A program made the translations under genes and the position numbers. From a virus, in the IMG/VR virus record IMGVR_UViG_3300031576_000181, positions 1 through 37,884 of that record: a DNA stretch of 37,884 nucleotides; one strand, written 5' to 3'. The notes under the pieces were generated by a model. The model saw nothing but the letters and a program-made list of their open reading frames with translations. It made no database searches and had not been told where the DNA came from. Each line of letters begins with the position of its first letter. The stretch's first letter is position 1. Positions 28,994 through 37,835 of the stretch are shown here, piece by piece.

Positions 28994-31872
28994 CCAGACC
29001 TTTGCACGGCTCCGCGGAAATTGCCGATGTTCTGTACGAGGACTTCGCGCACAGCGCGCGCGAGGGCTTCTTTGGATGATCCAGTCGCCGCGACACCGTT
29101 GATGTTGATCGTGATACCTCCGGCATTCCGATTTCGTGGCACGATCGCCTCGCCCTCGTGGACCATAGCGAGGCCTGTCTTTGGCACGAATGGTGTACCT
29201 TCTTGGAACTGCCCGACGAGGAATCCGAGATTGCCTTTCTTCACGGCGGTGGCGATTTCCTTGAGGAGATCGACTTGCTTTACCGCCTCCGCCTTGAGCT
29301 CATCGATTTTCCCCTGCAGCTCCATAGATAGCCGGTCATTTGATTCCAGCAGCGATGCCTCTTGGAGTTTTAGCTGATCGAGCTGCGCGTTCTGCGTGGC
29401 AATCAGACGATCGAACTCCGATAAGCTCTCGATTTGCGTGGATTCGAGCTGCTCGAGGATATCGGCTTGGATCGAGGCGAGTTCCTCTCCGGCGATCGCG
29501 CCCTGTGCGGCTAGGTTCTTCGCGGCCTCGAACTGCGTCTGAAGTGCTCCGGCGAGTTGCTGGCCGACGGCTGCCTTTTTCTCGCCCGCTGCCGCGCCGA
29601 ACTTTGTCTTGAGACCTGCGACAGTCTCCTCCGGAGACGCGAGACCACCAGAAACCGCAGAGATGACCGAGGCGAAGGCATCGGAGACGCCCGTTCTTGC
29701 GCCCTTCAATCTTTCGATTTCCGCCGCCGCCTTTGAAATTGAGTCGCGTATCGGTATGAGAGCCTTGTTGTTGAGTTCGATCAGCGCCTCGGTTTCCTTT
29801 TCGGCGGCTTCGATTCGGAGATTCGTGATCTCTACGACAGCCTGCGCTTCATCTTCGATCGCCTGCGTGAGTTCCGCGATGGCCTTCTCGACATCCTCTC
29901 CGCTTTTTGCGTAGAATTTTTTGATCGATTCTATCGAGCGACCTTCCGCCAATAAATCCGATAAATCACGATCAAGAAGGCCCTCACGAACACTAAATTG
30001 CCCAATAAAGCCTCCAATGGCTTCCCGTCTGGTTTCTGTCGCACGATTTCTACGGAGAACGGCCTCGGTGATATTCTCTCCAGGCGCCTGGAATTGGGAT
30101 GCCATGCGATCCAATGAATCCGTGAGGCGCAAAATCGATTTGGCGAGCTCTCCTTCGTTGATGACATCGTTCATGGCGTCGACGAGTGAGCCTTTGGAAC
30201 CTCGAAACGAAAGAAAGCCGCCGAGATTTTTGAAGAATCCTCCAATTCCCTTGAATACATCCGAAAAAATATTAGCGGCATCCTGCATGACGTCAGTAAG
30301 TAGCGTTGGGAGATTCTGGCGAATGGAAGTGCCGATTCCCTTGAGGGCGTCGCCAATGGCGACGCCTAACGCAGCTCCGGCGCCTCCTCCGACAGCACCT
30401 CCGATTATTCCGCCGGCCAGGCTTATGCCCTTCGCTCCACCTCCGAGCGTTTGGGCGAACTGGACGTTTTGGGAAATGGCCTGAAGCTGTTCCTGTTTCT
30501 TTTTCTGTGCGTCCTCCGCGGCCTTAGCGTTGACCTCTTTGATTTTGTTGAGGCGAATATCCTCGGTATCGAGAATGAATTGGCGTCGTTCTAGTTCGGT
30601 GATCAAATTAAGCCGGGCCGCTTCTTCGATGACTTCCCTTCTTTCCCTGGCCTCGCGGTCAATGGATTCGATACGCGTGGAGCTCTCTTCGAGAATCTGG
30701 CGCCTCAGCTGCTCAAACTCCGGTTCGAGCTTCTTACGTTCCTCGACGATTCGCAGACGGCGATTCTCTGCGCGGATCTGCTGCTCGGCCGCTTGTACTT
30801 GTCTGAATTCCTCGCGTGTTTCTTTTGCCGCGGACTCCGCGCTGATTCTCTTGATCCTGGCTATTTCGGCCTCGACTTGCTTGAGCTTTTCCGCCGCCTG
30901 CGCCTGGCTTTCGACACCCATCGTGAAGGTTGGCTCGCCGCGAAACGATCCCGTCTGACGAGGGCCCTGGGCAGCCAGCGTTCGAAGCTGTGAGGCCTGC
31001 GCTTCGAGCTCCGCCAGTCGTCCCCTAGGAGCCAAGAATTCCGCCAAATTATTGAGGAGATCTGTCATCCCGCGAATCGCTGACATCAGCGCCGGGCTCT
31101 GCGTGATGAACTCGCCGACGGCCTTGAGAACGTCTCGGAAGGCGTTGCCGAGCTGCGCCATTGCGCCGGAAAACGTCTGAACGTCCTGAAGCGCGGCGCC
31201 ACTGAAGCGCTGACCGATCTTTGCGAGGCCTTCGCCTGCCCTCAATGCCTCGACGGACATCCCCTGGAGAATTCCTCGAAGCTCGCTGGTTCTCGGAATC
31301 ACTCCCTGCATACTTCTGGCGATCTCGCCGGCAGCCTCCTCGAGGGATTTACCCGTCGCGGCGGCGAAATCGACAACGGCCTGAGTCGCCGGCTTGATCT
31401 TCGTAGGTGCGATGCCGAAGGCGACGAGCATGGATTGGATGGACAGGATGGCGTCGTCGGAAAATCGCGTCGTGCGTTCGAGCGCATTCGCCTGGGCAAT
31501 AAGAGAATCCCGGAAACTCTTCGCTCTGATTCCGATCAGTTCAAGGTTCGTCCCCAGCTTTCTGACGGCCTGTTCGTACTGCGAAGCCTCCTGAATTCCC
31601 TTTCTGATCCCGATTCCAATAGTTCCAAGACCGATGGCGACGCCGGTCAATTGGAGAGCGAATCGTTTCAGCGAGGACACGGCATCGGTGGTGGTCTTCG
31701 CGGCACCGGACATGGCCTTGTTCTGATCGTTGAACGCTCGGGAAACATCGCGGCCAGACTTCTCGGCCGCCTTGGTGAAATCGAGGACGGCAGCCTCGAC
31801 CTTCTTTAAGGCCGGAGTCGCCTGATCCTCGACGACCGTCGTAACCCTTATTTTATATTCAGTTTCAGCCAC
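28990..31872 (-). CDS. Tape measure protein
   Basis: 960 residues from GTG 31872, the longest gene. It sets tail length and is ejected on infection. Long Ala/Glu/Lys/Gln-rich helices (EAEIARIKRISAESAAKETREEF, KKLEPEFEQLRRQILEE) alternate with an early Gln/Ala region and a central glycine-rich hydrophobic segment (AGGIIGGAVGGGAGAALGVAIG) that could cross the host membrane. The C-terminus has FVPKTGLAMVHEGEAIVPR, common in tape measures. A 960-residue tape measure predicts a tail of roughly 140 nm by the usual scaling. Follows the chaperone pair as expected. Confidence 0.9.
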   Translation of the reverse strand: MAETEYKIRVTTVVEDQATPALKKVEAAVLDFTKAAEKSGRDVSRAFNDQNKAMSGAAKTTTDAVSSLKRFALQLTGVAIGLGTIGIGIRKGIQEASQYEQAVRKLGTNLELIGIRAKSFRDSLIAQANALERTTRFSDDAILSIQSMLVAFGIAPTKIKPATQAVVDFAAATGKSLEEAAGEIARSMQGVIPRTSELRGILQGMSVEALRAGEGLAKIGQRFSGAALQDVQTFSGAMAQLGNAFRDVLKAVGEFITQSPALMSAIRGMTDLLNNLAEFLAPRGRLAELEAQASQLRTLAAQGPRQTGSFRGEPTFTMGVESQAQAAEKLKQVEAEIARIKRISAESAAKETREEFRQVQAAEQQIRAENRRLRIVEERKKLEPEFEQLRRQILEESSTRIESIDREARERREVIEEAARLNLITELERRQFILDTEDIRLNKIKEVNAKAAEDAQKKKQEQLQAISQNVQFAQTLGGGAKGISLAGGIIGGAVGGGAGAALGVAIGDALKGIGTSIRQNLPTLLTDVMQDAANIFSDVFKGIGGFFKNLGGFLSFRGSKGSLVDAMNDVINEGELAKSILRLTDSLDRMASQFQAPGENITEAVLRRNRATETRREAIGGFIGQFSVREGLLDRDLSDLLAEGRSIESIKKFYAKSGEDVEKAIAELTQAIEDEAQAVVEITNLRIEAAEKETEALIELNNKALIPIRDSISKAAAEIERLKGARTGVSDAFASVISAVSGGLASPEETVAGLKTKFGAAAGEKKAAVGQQLAGALQTQFEAAKNLAAQGAIAGEELASIQADILEQLESTQIESLSEFDRLIATQNAQLDQLKLQEASLLESNDRLSMELQGKIDELKAEAVKQVDLLKEIATAVKKGNLGFLVGQFQEGTPFVPKTGLAMVHEGEAIVPRNRNAGGITININGVAATGSSKEALARAVREVLVQNIGNFRGAVQRSG

Positions 31873-32316
31873 TTAGGCGCCTCTTCCTGTTTTTCGCCCT
31901 GATTTGAGGCGCTGCGTACGTGCCATTGAGGCGTCGGTCTTGGATTGATCCGATCGTCCCTGGATGCCCTTCCAGGCGCCGAAGATCGCCCGTATTTTGC
32001 GATATGCCGACAAGGTAGGCCTAACCCCCTCCTTCTCCAGTATCCAGGCCAAAAACGCCGAATTCAACGTAAATATAGGCCCCGCAAGCGTAGCCTCGAC
32101 GCCGACGATCTCCGCGGCGTTCTCCGACCAGATCCGCCACGCCATGATGTTCTCCGCCATCAGCGAGCTTTCGATCTCCGGCCACGGGCACGGCAGGCCA
32201 TCGCCGTCCGGATTGCTGCAGTTCGGGATCGGGGTTCCCCACTTCTTCTGATCGTCGTAGCATCCCTGGCATTTCCGTTTCCCCGGGTCGAGCACATAGC
32301 CCGCCCAGGCTAGGAG
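31873..32316 (-). CDS. Tail assembly chaperone, -1 frameshift extension (GT-type)
   Basis: The frame is open from the slip site to the stop beside the tape-measure start. A -1 slip at A AAA AAC adds 147 residues to 142 of the upstream protein, giving a 289-residue product. An unlikely independent start would be GTG 32295. The extension has a Cys-containing segment (RKCQGCYDDQKKW, CSNPDGDGLPCPW), a helical region (AENIMAWRIWSENAAEIVG) and a basic tail. In lambda the GT fusion bridges the tape measure and tail-tube protein during assembly. Confidence 0.7.
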   Translation of the reverse strand, partial: LLAWAGYVLDPGKRKCQGCYDDQKKWGTPIPNCSNPDGDGLPCPWPEIESSLMAENIMAWRIWSENAAEIVGVEATLAGPIFTLNSAFLAWILEKEGVRPTLSAYRKIRAIFGAWKGIQGRSDQSKTDASMARTQRLKSGRKTGRGA

Positions 32317-32738
32317 TTTTTTATCTCCTCCTCCTCCCTACGAGCACCGAGCTGATGAAGTTCCTTGGCCTGGTCGAGGACGAACGTCGGGAATCCGTAG
32401 AAGTTCGATAGGACGAACATCTTCTGCTCCGGATTGCACGGCGTCTCGGCATCGTCCGGCGTGCCCGCTTTGAGATTCACGAATTTTCTCGCCTTCGCCG
32501 CCGTGAGGCCCCGCCAGTTTACGACGAGGTCGGCGATCTTTCGCCGGAATCGTTCCTCGTCTGTGCGTTCGGTCAGTTGATGATTTCGGTACTCTCGAAC
32601 CTGGCAATCGCGAAGCATTCGTTCGCCTGCGGTGACACTCAAATACTTGAGCTCGACCTCGAAGTCGCCGTCCGGCCACTTCACCCAGGCGGTGAGATTG
32701 GGCTCGAACTCTTTCTGTAGATCCAATTGCGCTGGCAT
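32310..32738 (-). CDS. Tail assembly chaperone (G-type)
   Basis: 142 residues from ATG 32738 (AAGGAGG six bases upstream; TTG 32741 less likely). Contains TAWVKWPDGDFEVELKYLSV, then EERFRRKIADLVVNWRGL and KAGTPDDAETPCNPEQKMFVLSN, which resemble tail chaperones of siphoviruses. Ends with a Glu run and a slippery site just before the stop. Binds the tape measure during assembly; not in the mature virion. Confidence 0.7.
   Translation of the reverse strand: MPAQLDLQKEFEPNLTAWVKWPDGDFEVELKYLSVTAGERMLRDCQVREYRNHQLTERTDEERFRRKIADLVVNWRGLTAAKARKFVNLKAGTPDDAETPCNPEQKMFVLSNFYGFPTFVLDQAKELHQLGARREEEEIKNS
32316..32322 (-). promoter_or_regulatory. Programmed -1 frameshift site A AAA AAC
   Basis: In zero frame the sequence reads ATA AAA AAC TCC TAG, so the heptamer A AAA AAC is in the correct X XXY YYZ phase. 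After slipping, the frame is CTC CTA GCC TGG and stays open through the extension. The zero-frame stop lies two codons downstream. Confidence 0.75.
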
Positions 32739-32762
32739 CAAGTGCCTCCTTTGGCTTTTGGT

Positions 32763-33686
32763 TTATGTAAGAGCGATCGAGATCTCGTCATCTCCACTTG
32801 AGAGATTAAATTTCCCATCAATCGACAATTTCGCAATCCCGCCCTCGTCCTGCTCGGTGATGTTCGTCACCTGAAACTTAGGAGCGGTAATCGATATGAT
32901 GTTTCCGGCTGCGCCAGTGATTGTGATCACGATGTTTGCTTCCGTTCCGGCTTCAAGAATTCCATACCAGTCTTTGCCGGCGACGAGCGGCTCTTCGACA
33001 ACGAAATTACATACTGGCAGTCGATCACCGAGGAAGGTGGAAATGTAACCCGATGTCTTGGTGAAATCCCCGCGTGGTGTGAGGACGACGCCGAGATCAA
33101 TGGAGAACGCTGAGCCCACGACGCTAGAACCGTGCAGCGTAAAGGTCAGACCCTTCAAAGGCTTGGGTACGACGGTCGTGTATGTGGGCGTCAATATCGC
33201 CTGATCTGTCACCGTATCTTCAACGCCGAGCATGTTGAAATTCATGATGCAGATTTCGCCTACCGCACCACCAAATGAAACACTTCCTCTGGAACCAGCG
33301 ATCTGTTTTCTCATTCCATCCATATAGTGCGCCACGGTGGCCGATATATCTCCGGTAGAAATCGGCGCATAGGTAACCGACGTCACCGGGACAACGGTTT
33401 CCGAAAACCCGCATGCCCGCATGAGTGGACCCCAATCCGGTGCGGTCCCCGCCGTGCCGGAACCCCGCATTTCTACTTGAGCAGTGATCGTCGCTGTTCG
33501 ACGGCCTGGCACAGATGGCATTTGCGAAATCGTAGGTCTCAGAACATTTCTCGGAAGCAGGTCTTGGTTTCGCTGATAACTCCCAGCCAGTGCTAAAATG
33601 CCGTTCGCCGCTGCCAGCACTTCGGCGGTTCCTTCGACGGCCTCAACTTTTGCGGCGATGACCGCTCTTTGCGTTCGTAACGGCAT
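32763..33686 (-). CDS. Major tail (tube) protein
   Basis: 307 residues, a typical length. Begins with RAVIAAKVEAVEGTAEVLAAANG, then RRTATITAQVEMRGSGTAG and several beta-rich stretches (GSRGSVSFGGAVGEICIMNFNMLG, GLTFTLHGSSVVGSAF), characteristic of tube-forming tail proteins. Sits just before the chaperone pair. Forms the helical tail tube of a non-contractile tail; no sheath gene is present. Confidence 0.8.
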   Translation of the reverse strand: MPLRTQRAVIAAKVEAVEGTAEVLAAANGILALAGSYQRNQDLLPRNVLRPTISQMPSVPGRRTATITAQVEMRGSGTAGTAPDWGPLMRACGFSETVVPVTSVTYAPISTGDISATVAHYMDGMRKQIAGSRGSVSFGGAVGEICIMNFNMLGVEDTVTDQAILTPTYTTVVPKPLKGLTFTLHGSSVVGSAFSIDLGVVLTPRGDFTKTSGYISTFLGDRLPVCNFVVEEPLVAGKDWYGILEAGTEANIVITITGAAGNIISITAPKFQVTNITEQDEGGIAKLSIDGKFNLSSGDDEISIALT

Positions 33687-33807
33687 GTGAGTCCTCCCTC
33701 TCCGTTGTCGTTTCCGGCTCCTTCTCGGTAGCCTTCTCTTCGGGCTTCACGGCTCCGCCGTCCCTGACGGTGAATGTGAGACCCTTCGGCTCGGTATCGT
33801 CGCTCAT
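33643..33807 (-). CDS. Small acidic-basic protein overlapping major tail start
   Basis: 54 residues. ATG 33807 overlaps the previous stop (ATGA). Rich in Glu/Lys/Thr (KPEEKATEKEPETTTERED), a likely disordered linker-like peptide with a basic end (KSGHRRKS). The major tail gene begins inside its last 44 bases. It may be an assembly factor or spurious; the coupled start argues it is real. Confidence 0.45.
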   Translation of the reverse strand: MSDDTEPKGLTFTVRDGGAVKPEEKATEKEPETTTEREDSHAVTNAKSGHRRKS

Positions 33808-34289
33808 TGCAGGCGCTCCGTGACCGATAATAGCAGACGGGTGAAATGGACGAAATAGTTCGAGAACTGACCGTGACCGATTTCGAGCACTTGAATCGGA
33901 TCGCAGAGGATCACTCCGGCGAGCGCGACACCGGTAATCTCGTCCTCCAGTAGGTATTTTTTGCGGAACTTGTCAAGAATCTCATCGACGACGGCCTGAA
34001 ATTCGAGCTCGCTTTCTTCCGCATCCGAAAGTCCGTAAAACCCTTGAATTTCGACACGGTGTTTGACGTCATACATGTGCGTCACGTCGAACGTCGGATG
34101 CGTCACTTCGAGCCCAGTGCGTGTGAGCATCCAGGCCGTGAGGACAGTCTTCGTCTCCAGCTGCACCGTAAACGTACTGATGAACTCCGCTTCATCTGGG
34201 ACATCGCGCAAATACAGGTGAACGTTGTGAACGCCGTCGATCCTTTGCATGATCGACTTCACGCGATCCGCAATAATTCGATAGCTCAT
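33804..34289 (-). CDS. Tail completion/terminator-like protein
   Basis: 161 residues. Alpha/beta with IDGVHNVHLYLRDVPDEAEF, VTHMYDVKHRVEIQGFYGLSDAEE and a helix (AVVDEILDKFRKKYL), consistent with the tail-terminator (gpU-like) group that caps the tail before it joins the head. Located between the gp10-like gene and the major tail protein. Moderate confidence. Confidence 0.6.
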   Translation of the reverse strand: MSYRIIADRVKSIMQRIDGVHNVHLYLRDVPDEAEFISTFTVQLETKTVLTAWMLTRTGLEVTHPTFDVTHMYDVKHRVEIQGFYGLSDAEESELEFQAVVDEILDKFRKKYLLEDEITGVALAGVILCDPIQVLEIGHGQFSNYFVHFTRLLLSVTERLQ

Positions 34290-34801
34290 GAGACATTCGA
34301 TCTCGATGCCGCGCGACGGACGAATCGCTCGATAATTTGCGGCACGCGTGATGCGGCTGACTTGAAACCCTTCTCAAAAAAACGAGCCGGAAATCGCTTG
34401 GGATCAAGGCCGCTCCGGCCGATCTTTCTGGAAATCGCCCACGCCACGGATCTGGATTCCTTTGATGACACGCCGATCTTTCGTCGCACCCAGAGTTCAA
34501 CGGAATCGATCATCGCACGCGACGGAAAGAACTTCTTATGAATTCCGAACTCCAGCGGAAGCGCGTAAAGCGTATTGGTACCGACGACGGCTACGGTTCC
34601 GCGTCCGCTATCGCGTACGTCGAGCTGGATGGATCTGCGAAGATTCCCCGTATTGACGAGGTTCTGCGAACTGATCTCGCCGCGGATTGACGTCTGCATG
34701 AGTGCGCCGATTTCCGATGCCGCCGCTCGCTGCTCCCGGCGCAGGTTCTCGGCGATCCTGGCGAACATCTGCCGATCGAGTTCGATCGTGATTCCACTCA
34801 A
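34286..34801 (-). CDS. HK97 gp10-like head-tail joining protein
   Basis: 171 residues. Basic helical N-terminus (FARIAENLRREQRAAASEIG), then ISSQNLVNTGNLRRSIQLD and TNTLYALPLEFGIHKKFFP. This VNTGNLRRSI ... ALPLEFG pattern is typical of HK97 gp10 family proteins, which help attach tail to head. C-terminus has a long basic helix. Good family match. Confidence 0.75.
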   Translation of the reverse strand: MSGITIELDRQMFARIAENLRREQRAAASEIGALMQTSIRGEISSQNLVNTGNLRRSIQLDVRDSGRGTVAVVGTNTLYALPLEFGIHKKFFPSRAMIDSVELWVRRKIGVSSKESRSVAWAISRKIGRSGLDPKRFPARFFEKGFKSAASRVPQIIERFVRRAASRSNVS

Positions 34802-35499
34802 CGGCCGTCCTCCGGATGAATGATGAACGGGCTCTCATCCCGCGTTTTCATGTCGAAATCTTTATACATCGTCACATAGCTTTTAACTTCCGGGGTCTTT
34901 CCTGAAATGAGATCGGCGTACTTCTTTAAGAGCGAGTTGGCGAGATCCATCATATCCTCGGATTTCTGCGAGAAATCGACCGAATCGTTGGGCAAGTTCG
35001 AACGGTTCGCTTTGAGAAAGTCCGCTGAGAGAGCCAACGCGGCATAGTGGGCGAGAAGGAGTGCAATTAATGATTTGTCGTCATCGTCGATCGTCGACGT
35101 CGTGGGGTCCAAATCATGACGACTCGTAAAGGTAAGCCGAATCGTCGCACCGGTTCCAGGTGTTTCCTTGAGAAATTTTAGCTGCTCGCTATCGGTAGAT
35201 GGTTTGTACACCTGCCATGCGTCCTCCTTGAGGTAAACCGGAGGCTCTTTCCCGGATGGAAACTCGATTCGTCGAATTTTCGAAAACCTCGTAATCCAAC
35301 CCGTGACGACACCTGTGAGCGTGTAGTTCTTCGTGCCAGTAGCGGCGATATCGATTAGACGTTCGCGAGGTCGATCTCGGGAGATGTGCATACGCGCCTG
35401 CTCGGCAAAGTAGATCCAATCTTGCGGCTTCAGTTTGGCGGCGTCCTCACGGAGATTCACACGGGCCAACGCGACGCCATCATTGAAGGCAACGGACAT
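34798..35499 (-). CDS. Head-tail connector protein (adaptor-like)
   Basis: 233 residues. Has LRAD-like helical start (ALARVNLREDAAKLKPQDWIYFAEQARMHISRD), and the middle is beta-rich (TKNYTLTGVVTGWITRFSKIRRIEFPSG). An acidic/helical C-terminal section follows (SEDMMDLANSLLKKYADLIS). Position matches the connector that joins portal to tail. Family not certain. Confidence 0.6.
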   Translation of the reverse strand: MSVAFNDGVALARVNLREDAAKLKPQDWIYFAEQARMHISRDRPRERLIDIAATGTKNYTLTGVVTGWITRFSKIRRIEFPSGKEPPVYLKEDAWQVYKPSTDSEQLKFLKETPGTGATIRLTFTSRHDLDPTTSTIDDDDKSLIALLLAHYAALALSADFLKANRSNLPNDSVDFSQKSEDMMDLANSLLKKYADLISGKTPEVKSYVTMYKDFDMKTRDESPFIIHPEDGR

Positions 35500-36006
35500 T
35501 TACGCGCCCTCGGCCCATTCCAGACCCGCGACCACTGATAATCCTGCTGGAAGTGCAACGCCGGCGAAATTAACCGCCAAGCCTTCCGCCGTTCCTTTGA
35601 GAACGATTGGGCATTCGAAAAGGATTTCATGACCTACGTTGCCTCCGATGCCCGCCGTCGTCGCGGCAGGGGAGTCAAGTCGTCCCGTCCAGACGGAACC
35701 TAGCGAAGTCCCAGGAGTAGGATTCACAGTGTAGTGCTGAACAAGAGCCAATGCGGCAGCAATGCCGGATTCCCGAGGAATCCGCGCCGTTGCTACTGCC
35801 GTACCCCCTGCGTTGGCCGTCGAATGCTTATTGAAAAACCATGTATTGACTCCCGCCGTCGTTTGAATGGTCGACAGAAATAGTTTGAATACGCGAACCG
35901 TGCGTCCTGCGATGCCTTCGATAATAAAAACATCCGTCGGAAGCGCCGGTGGAGTGAACGCAGCGGTAAATGCCCGGTAGAAATCCCCTAGTTTCGTCTC
36001 GTACAT
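35500..36006 (-). CDS. Putative capsid decoration or head accessory protein
   Basis: 168 residues; first gene after the terminator hairpin. Beta-rich, Ala/Gly/Thr-rich (GIAGRTVRVFKLFLSTIQTTAGVNTWFFNKHST, GSVWTGRLDSPAATTAGIGGNVGHEILF). No charged clusters. Resembles head decoration proteins in composition and location but no family motif. It may also be a fibre base. Confidence 0.5.
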   Translation of the reverse strand: MYETKLGDFYRAFTAAFTPPALPTDVFIIEGIAGRTVRVFKLFLSTIQTTAGVNTWFFNKHSTANAGGTAVATARIPRESGIAAALALVQHYTVNPTPGTSLGSVWTGRLDSPAATTAGIGGNVGHEILFECPIVLKGTAEGLAVNFAGVALPAGLSVVAGLEWAEGA

Positions 36007-36017
36007 CTCTCCTCCTC

Positions 36018-36057
36018 AAAAAAACGGCGGGCTCTCCGCATGGCACGGAGGCCCGCC
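36018..36057 (-). terminator. Intrinsic terminator after the capsid gene
   Basis: In minus-strand RNA a GC-rich stem (GGCGGG at 36057-36052 with CCCGCC at 36031-36026, extended by six inner pairs with one bulge) is followed by a run of seven U (36024-36018). A second seven-pair stem lies upstream (36088-36082 with 36068-36062). It ends transcripts from the packaging and capsid genes. Confidence 0.85.
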
Positions 36058-36095
36058 GGCTGGCCTGCGATTTGGCGTTCGGCAGGCCTTTATAA

Positions 36096-37835
36096 TTACG
36101 GTACCACCGCCCCGGTGAACGGCCGGAAGTCCGTCACTGCGCCCCCGTAGATGTGCCGCACTTTGTAGCGGATCTGATCGTTGGTGAAGTCCGAACCGGA
36201 GTTCGCGACCTCTTGGAGGATTTCCGGGTCCTGCTTTCCGTCCAAGAATCCGATTTCGATTCCTGGGAGTATTTTTGGATTTCCGACAAGCGACCAGTTG
36301 TTGACGTCCGTCCAATACGGTAGCGCGATGACTTCAAGGCCGAACTGCGAGTAAGCGTTATCCACGGTTTCCGTTCTTGCCGCCGAAGTCGATTTCGTCG
36401 CCGTCGAGATCTCGTACGCCGTGATGTAAAGCTCGGCCGGTACGCAGATGTACTTCGGCTTGAACCCAGGAAAGAAGTTCGCTTCGTTGTACGCTGCCTG
36501 TTCGAGCATCACGATGACGTGGTTATTGAACTCGGCCCAGGAGAGCGCAACCGTCCGGAGATTCGCTCCGTGCGTTGCATGATAGAGCGTAACCCCATCG
36601 TAAATCACCGGGTTTACCGCCGGATTGATGAACTCAAAAACGAACTGAAAAAGAGTGTTTTTGCATCCTCGGCCTAATCGTTTGGGGATGAGCTGTAACG
36701 CTTTCAAGTTATCGTTGACGATCGATTCCCACGAAAGAGTTTCCAGGCCACCACGTTTCGCGAGTAACCACGTGGCCTCCTCGTCCGTCGGGCTCGTGAG
36801 CGCGGTATAAGCTCCCGCTTCCGCCACGGTCGGCATATTCGTGCCGTATCCTCCGAGCCGCGTCGCTCGATTCGTGAGGAAGTCGGAGGCCTCCGTGATC
36901 GCTACTATTTTTCGCCACTCCTCTAAGCCAATCTCGGCGTATTCGGCCACCATCCTCTTGTGGAGCCTGTCGCCGAGAACCTCGGCAAAGCTTGCCGTCG
37001 TGATGGCTTCGCGGAAGGCCTTTTTGCGGTTATAGATGGGCGCCGCTTCTTTGAGTCCGTGCCAGAGCCTCTCTTTGATCCCAGGCGTGAATGGTGAGAG
37101 TCCCTCCATTCGCGAATATGCCTCCGTGAAAGATCGGAACCGAGGCGTTTTGTTGATATCGAATCCGGCGATCATTCCCTCGACGGCGTCCCCCATTTTG
37201 TCGGTGGAATCCTGACCCGTTTCGATTCGGAGCCCGTGCGGATGGAGCGACTCCATCATTCTCGCACAGTACTTTTTCTCACTATCGATCTCCTTGGAGA
37301 GCTCAGCCTTCTCGAAAATCTTCCCGCTGAACTTTTCCGTGAGTCTCGTCTTCGACGGATCTGGAAGTTTTGATTCGGCGAGTTCGGCGCGAAGCGTGGA
37401 TTCACATAGCTGAACGCGAAGATCGTGATCTCGCTTCTCGCTTTCCGTGAGCTTCTTTTCGAGATCCTCCTGACGCTTTCTGAGATCGATCACGTTGGAT
37501 CGCTCTTCGTCGCCTGATTTGTCTTTCCCTTCCTTCGTGGCTTTTCCGCCATCCATCGGACCTGTCTCGCCCATTTTCGATACCATGTCATTGTAGACGT
37601 CGATGGCCTTCTGGATAGCTTCCTTCACCTTGGAGGGCTCCCCGGAGTCGACGGCCTGCATCGCCTCTTGAAGCGCCTGAATGAGCTTCATATTTTCCTT
37701 GTGCTGCGAGATCGTCTCGGAGAGTGCGGCCTTGGCCAGCGTTATGAGGCTCTTTTCCTCCGCCTCGGCAAACGAGACTCCGTCGAGTTTCTTAGGCCGT
37801 AATGCGGCGATGAGCCGCAAAAGATGTTCTTTCAT
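36096..37835 (-). CDS. Scaffold/major capsid protein part of the protease-capsid fusion
   Basis: 579 residues from ATG 37835, which has GGGAGGGAGAGG upstream. The first ~180 residues are charged coiled coil (KENMKLIQALQEAMQ, DLRKRQEDLEKKLTESEKRD), a built-in scaffold. The remainder is a capsid domain related to Mu gpT-type major head proteins: FAEVLGDRLHKRMVAEYAEIGLEEWRKIV, then FFPGFKPKYICVPAELYITAYEI and VANSGSDFTNDQIRYKVRHIYGG. By circular continuation this frame is preceded by the protease (see 1-652), unless the TAA at 37880-37878 is real. The internal start could give unfused scaffold-capsid as well as the fusion. Confidence 0.85.
   Translation of the reverse strand: MKEHLLRLIAALRPKKLDGVSFAEAEEKSLITLAKAALSETISQHKENMKLIQALQEAMQAVDSGEPSKVKEAIQKAIDVYNDMVSKMGETGPMDGGKATKEGKDKSGDEERSNVIDLRKRQEDLEKKLTESEKRDHDLRVQLCESTLRAELAESKLPDPSKTRLTEKFSGKIFEKAELSKEIDSEKKYCARMMESLHPHGLRIETGQDSTDKMGDAVEGMIAGFDINKTPRFRSFTEAYSRMEGLSPFTPGIKERLWHGLKEAAPIYNRKKAFREAITTASFAEVLGDRLHKRMVAEYAEIGLEEWRKIVAITEASDFLTNRATRLGGYGTNMPTVAEAGAYTALTSPTDEEATWLLAKRGGLETLSWESIVNDNLKALQLIPKRLGRGCKNTLFQFVFEFINPAVNPVIYDGVTLYHATHGANLRTVALSWAEFNNHVIVMLEQAAYNEANFFPGFKPKYICVPAELYITAYEISTATKSTSAARTETVDNAYSQFGLEVIALPYWTDVNNWSLVGNPKILPGIEIGFLDGKQDPEILQEVANSGSDFTNDQIRYKVRHIYGGAVTDFRPFTGAVVP

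Noticed and set aside
26024-36006. Contractile tail (sheath)
   Set aside because: No sheath-like gene between the connector and tape measure; tube, chaperones and tape measure fit a siphovirus.
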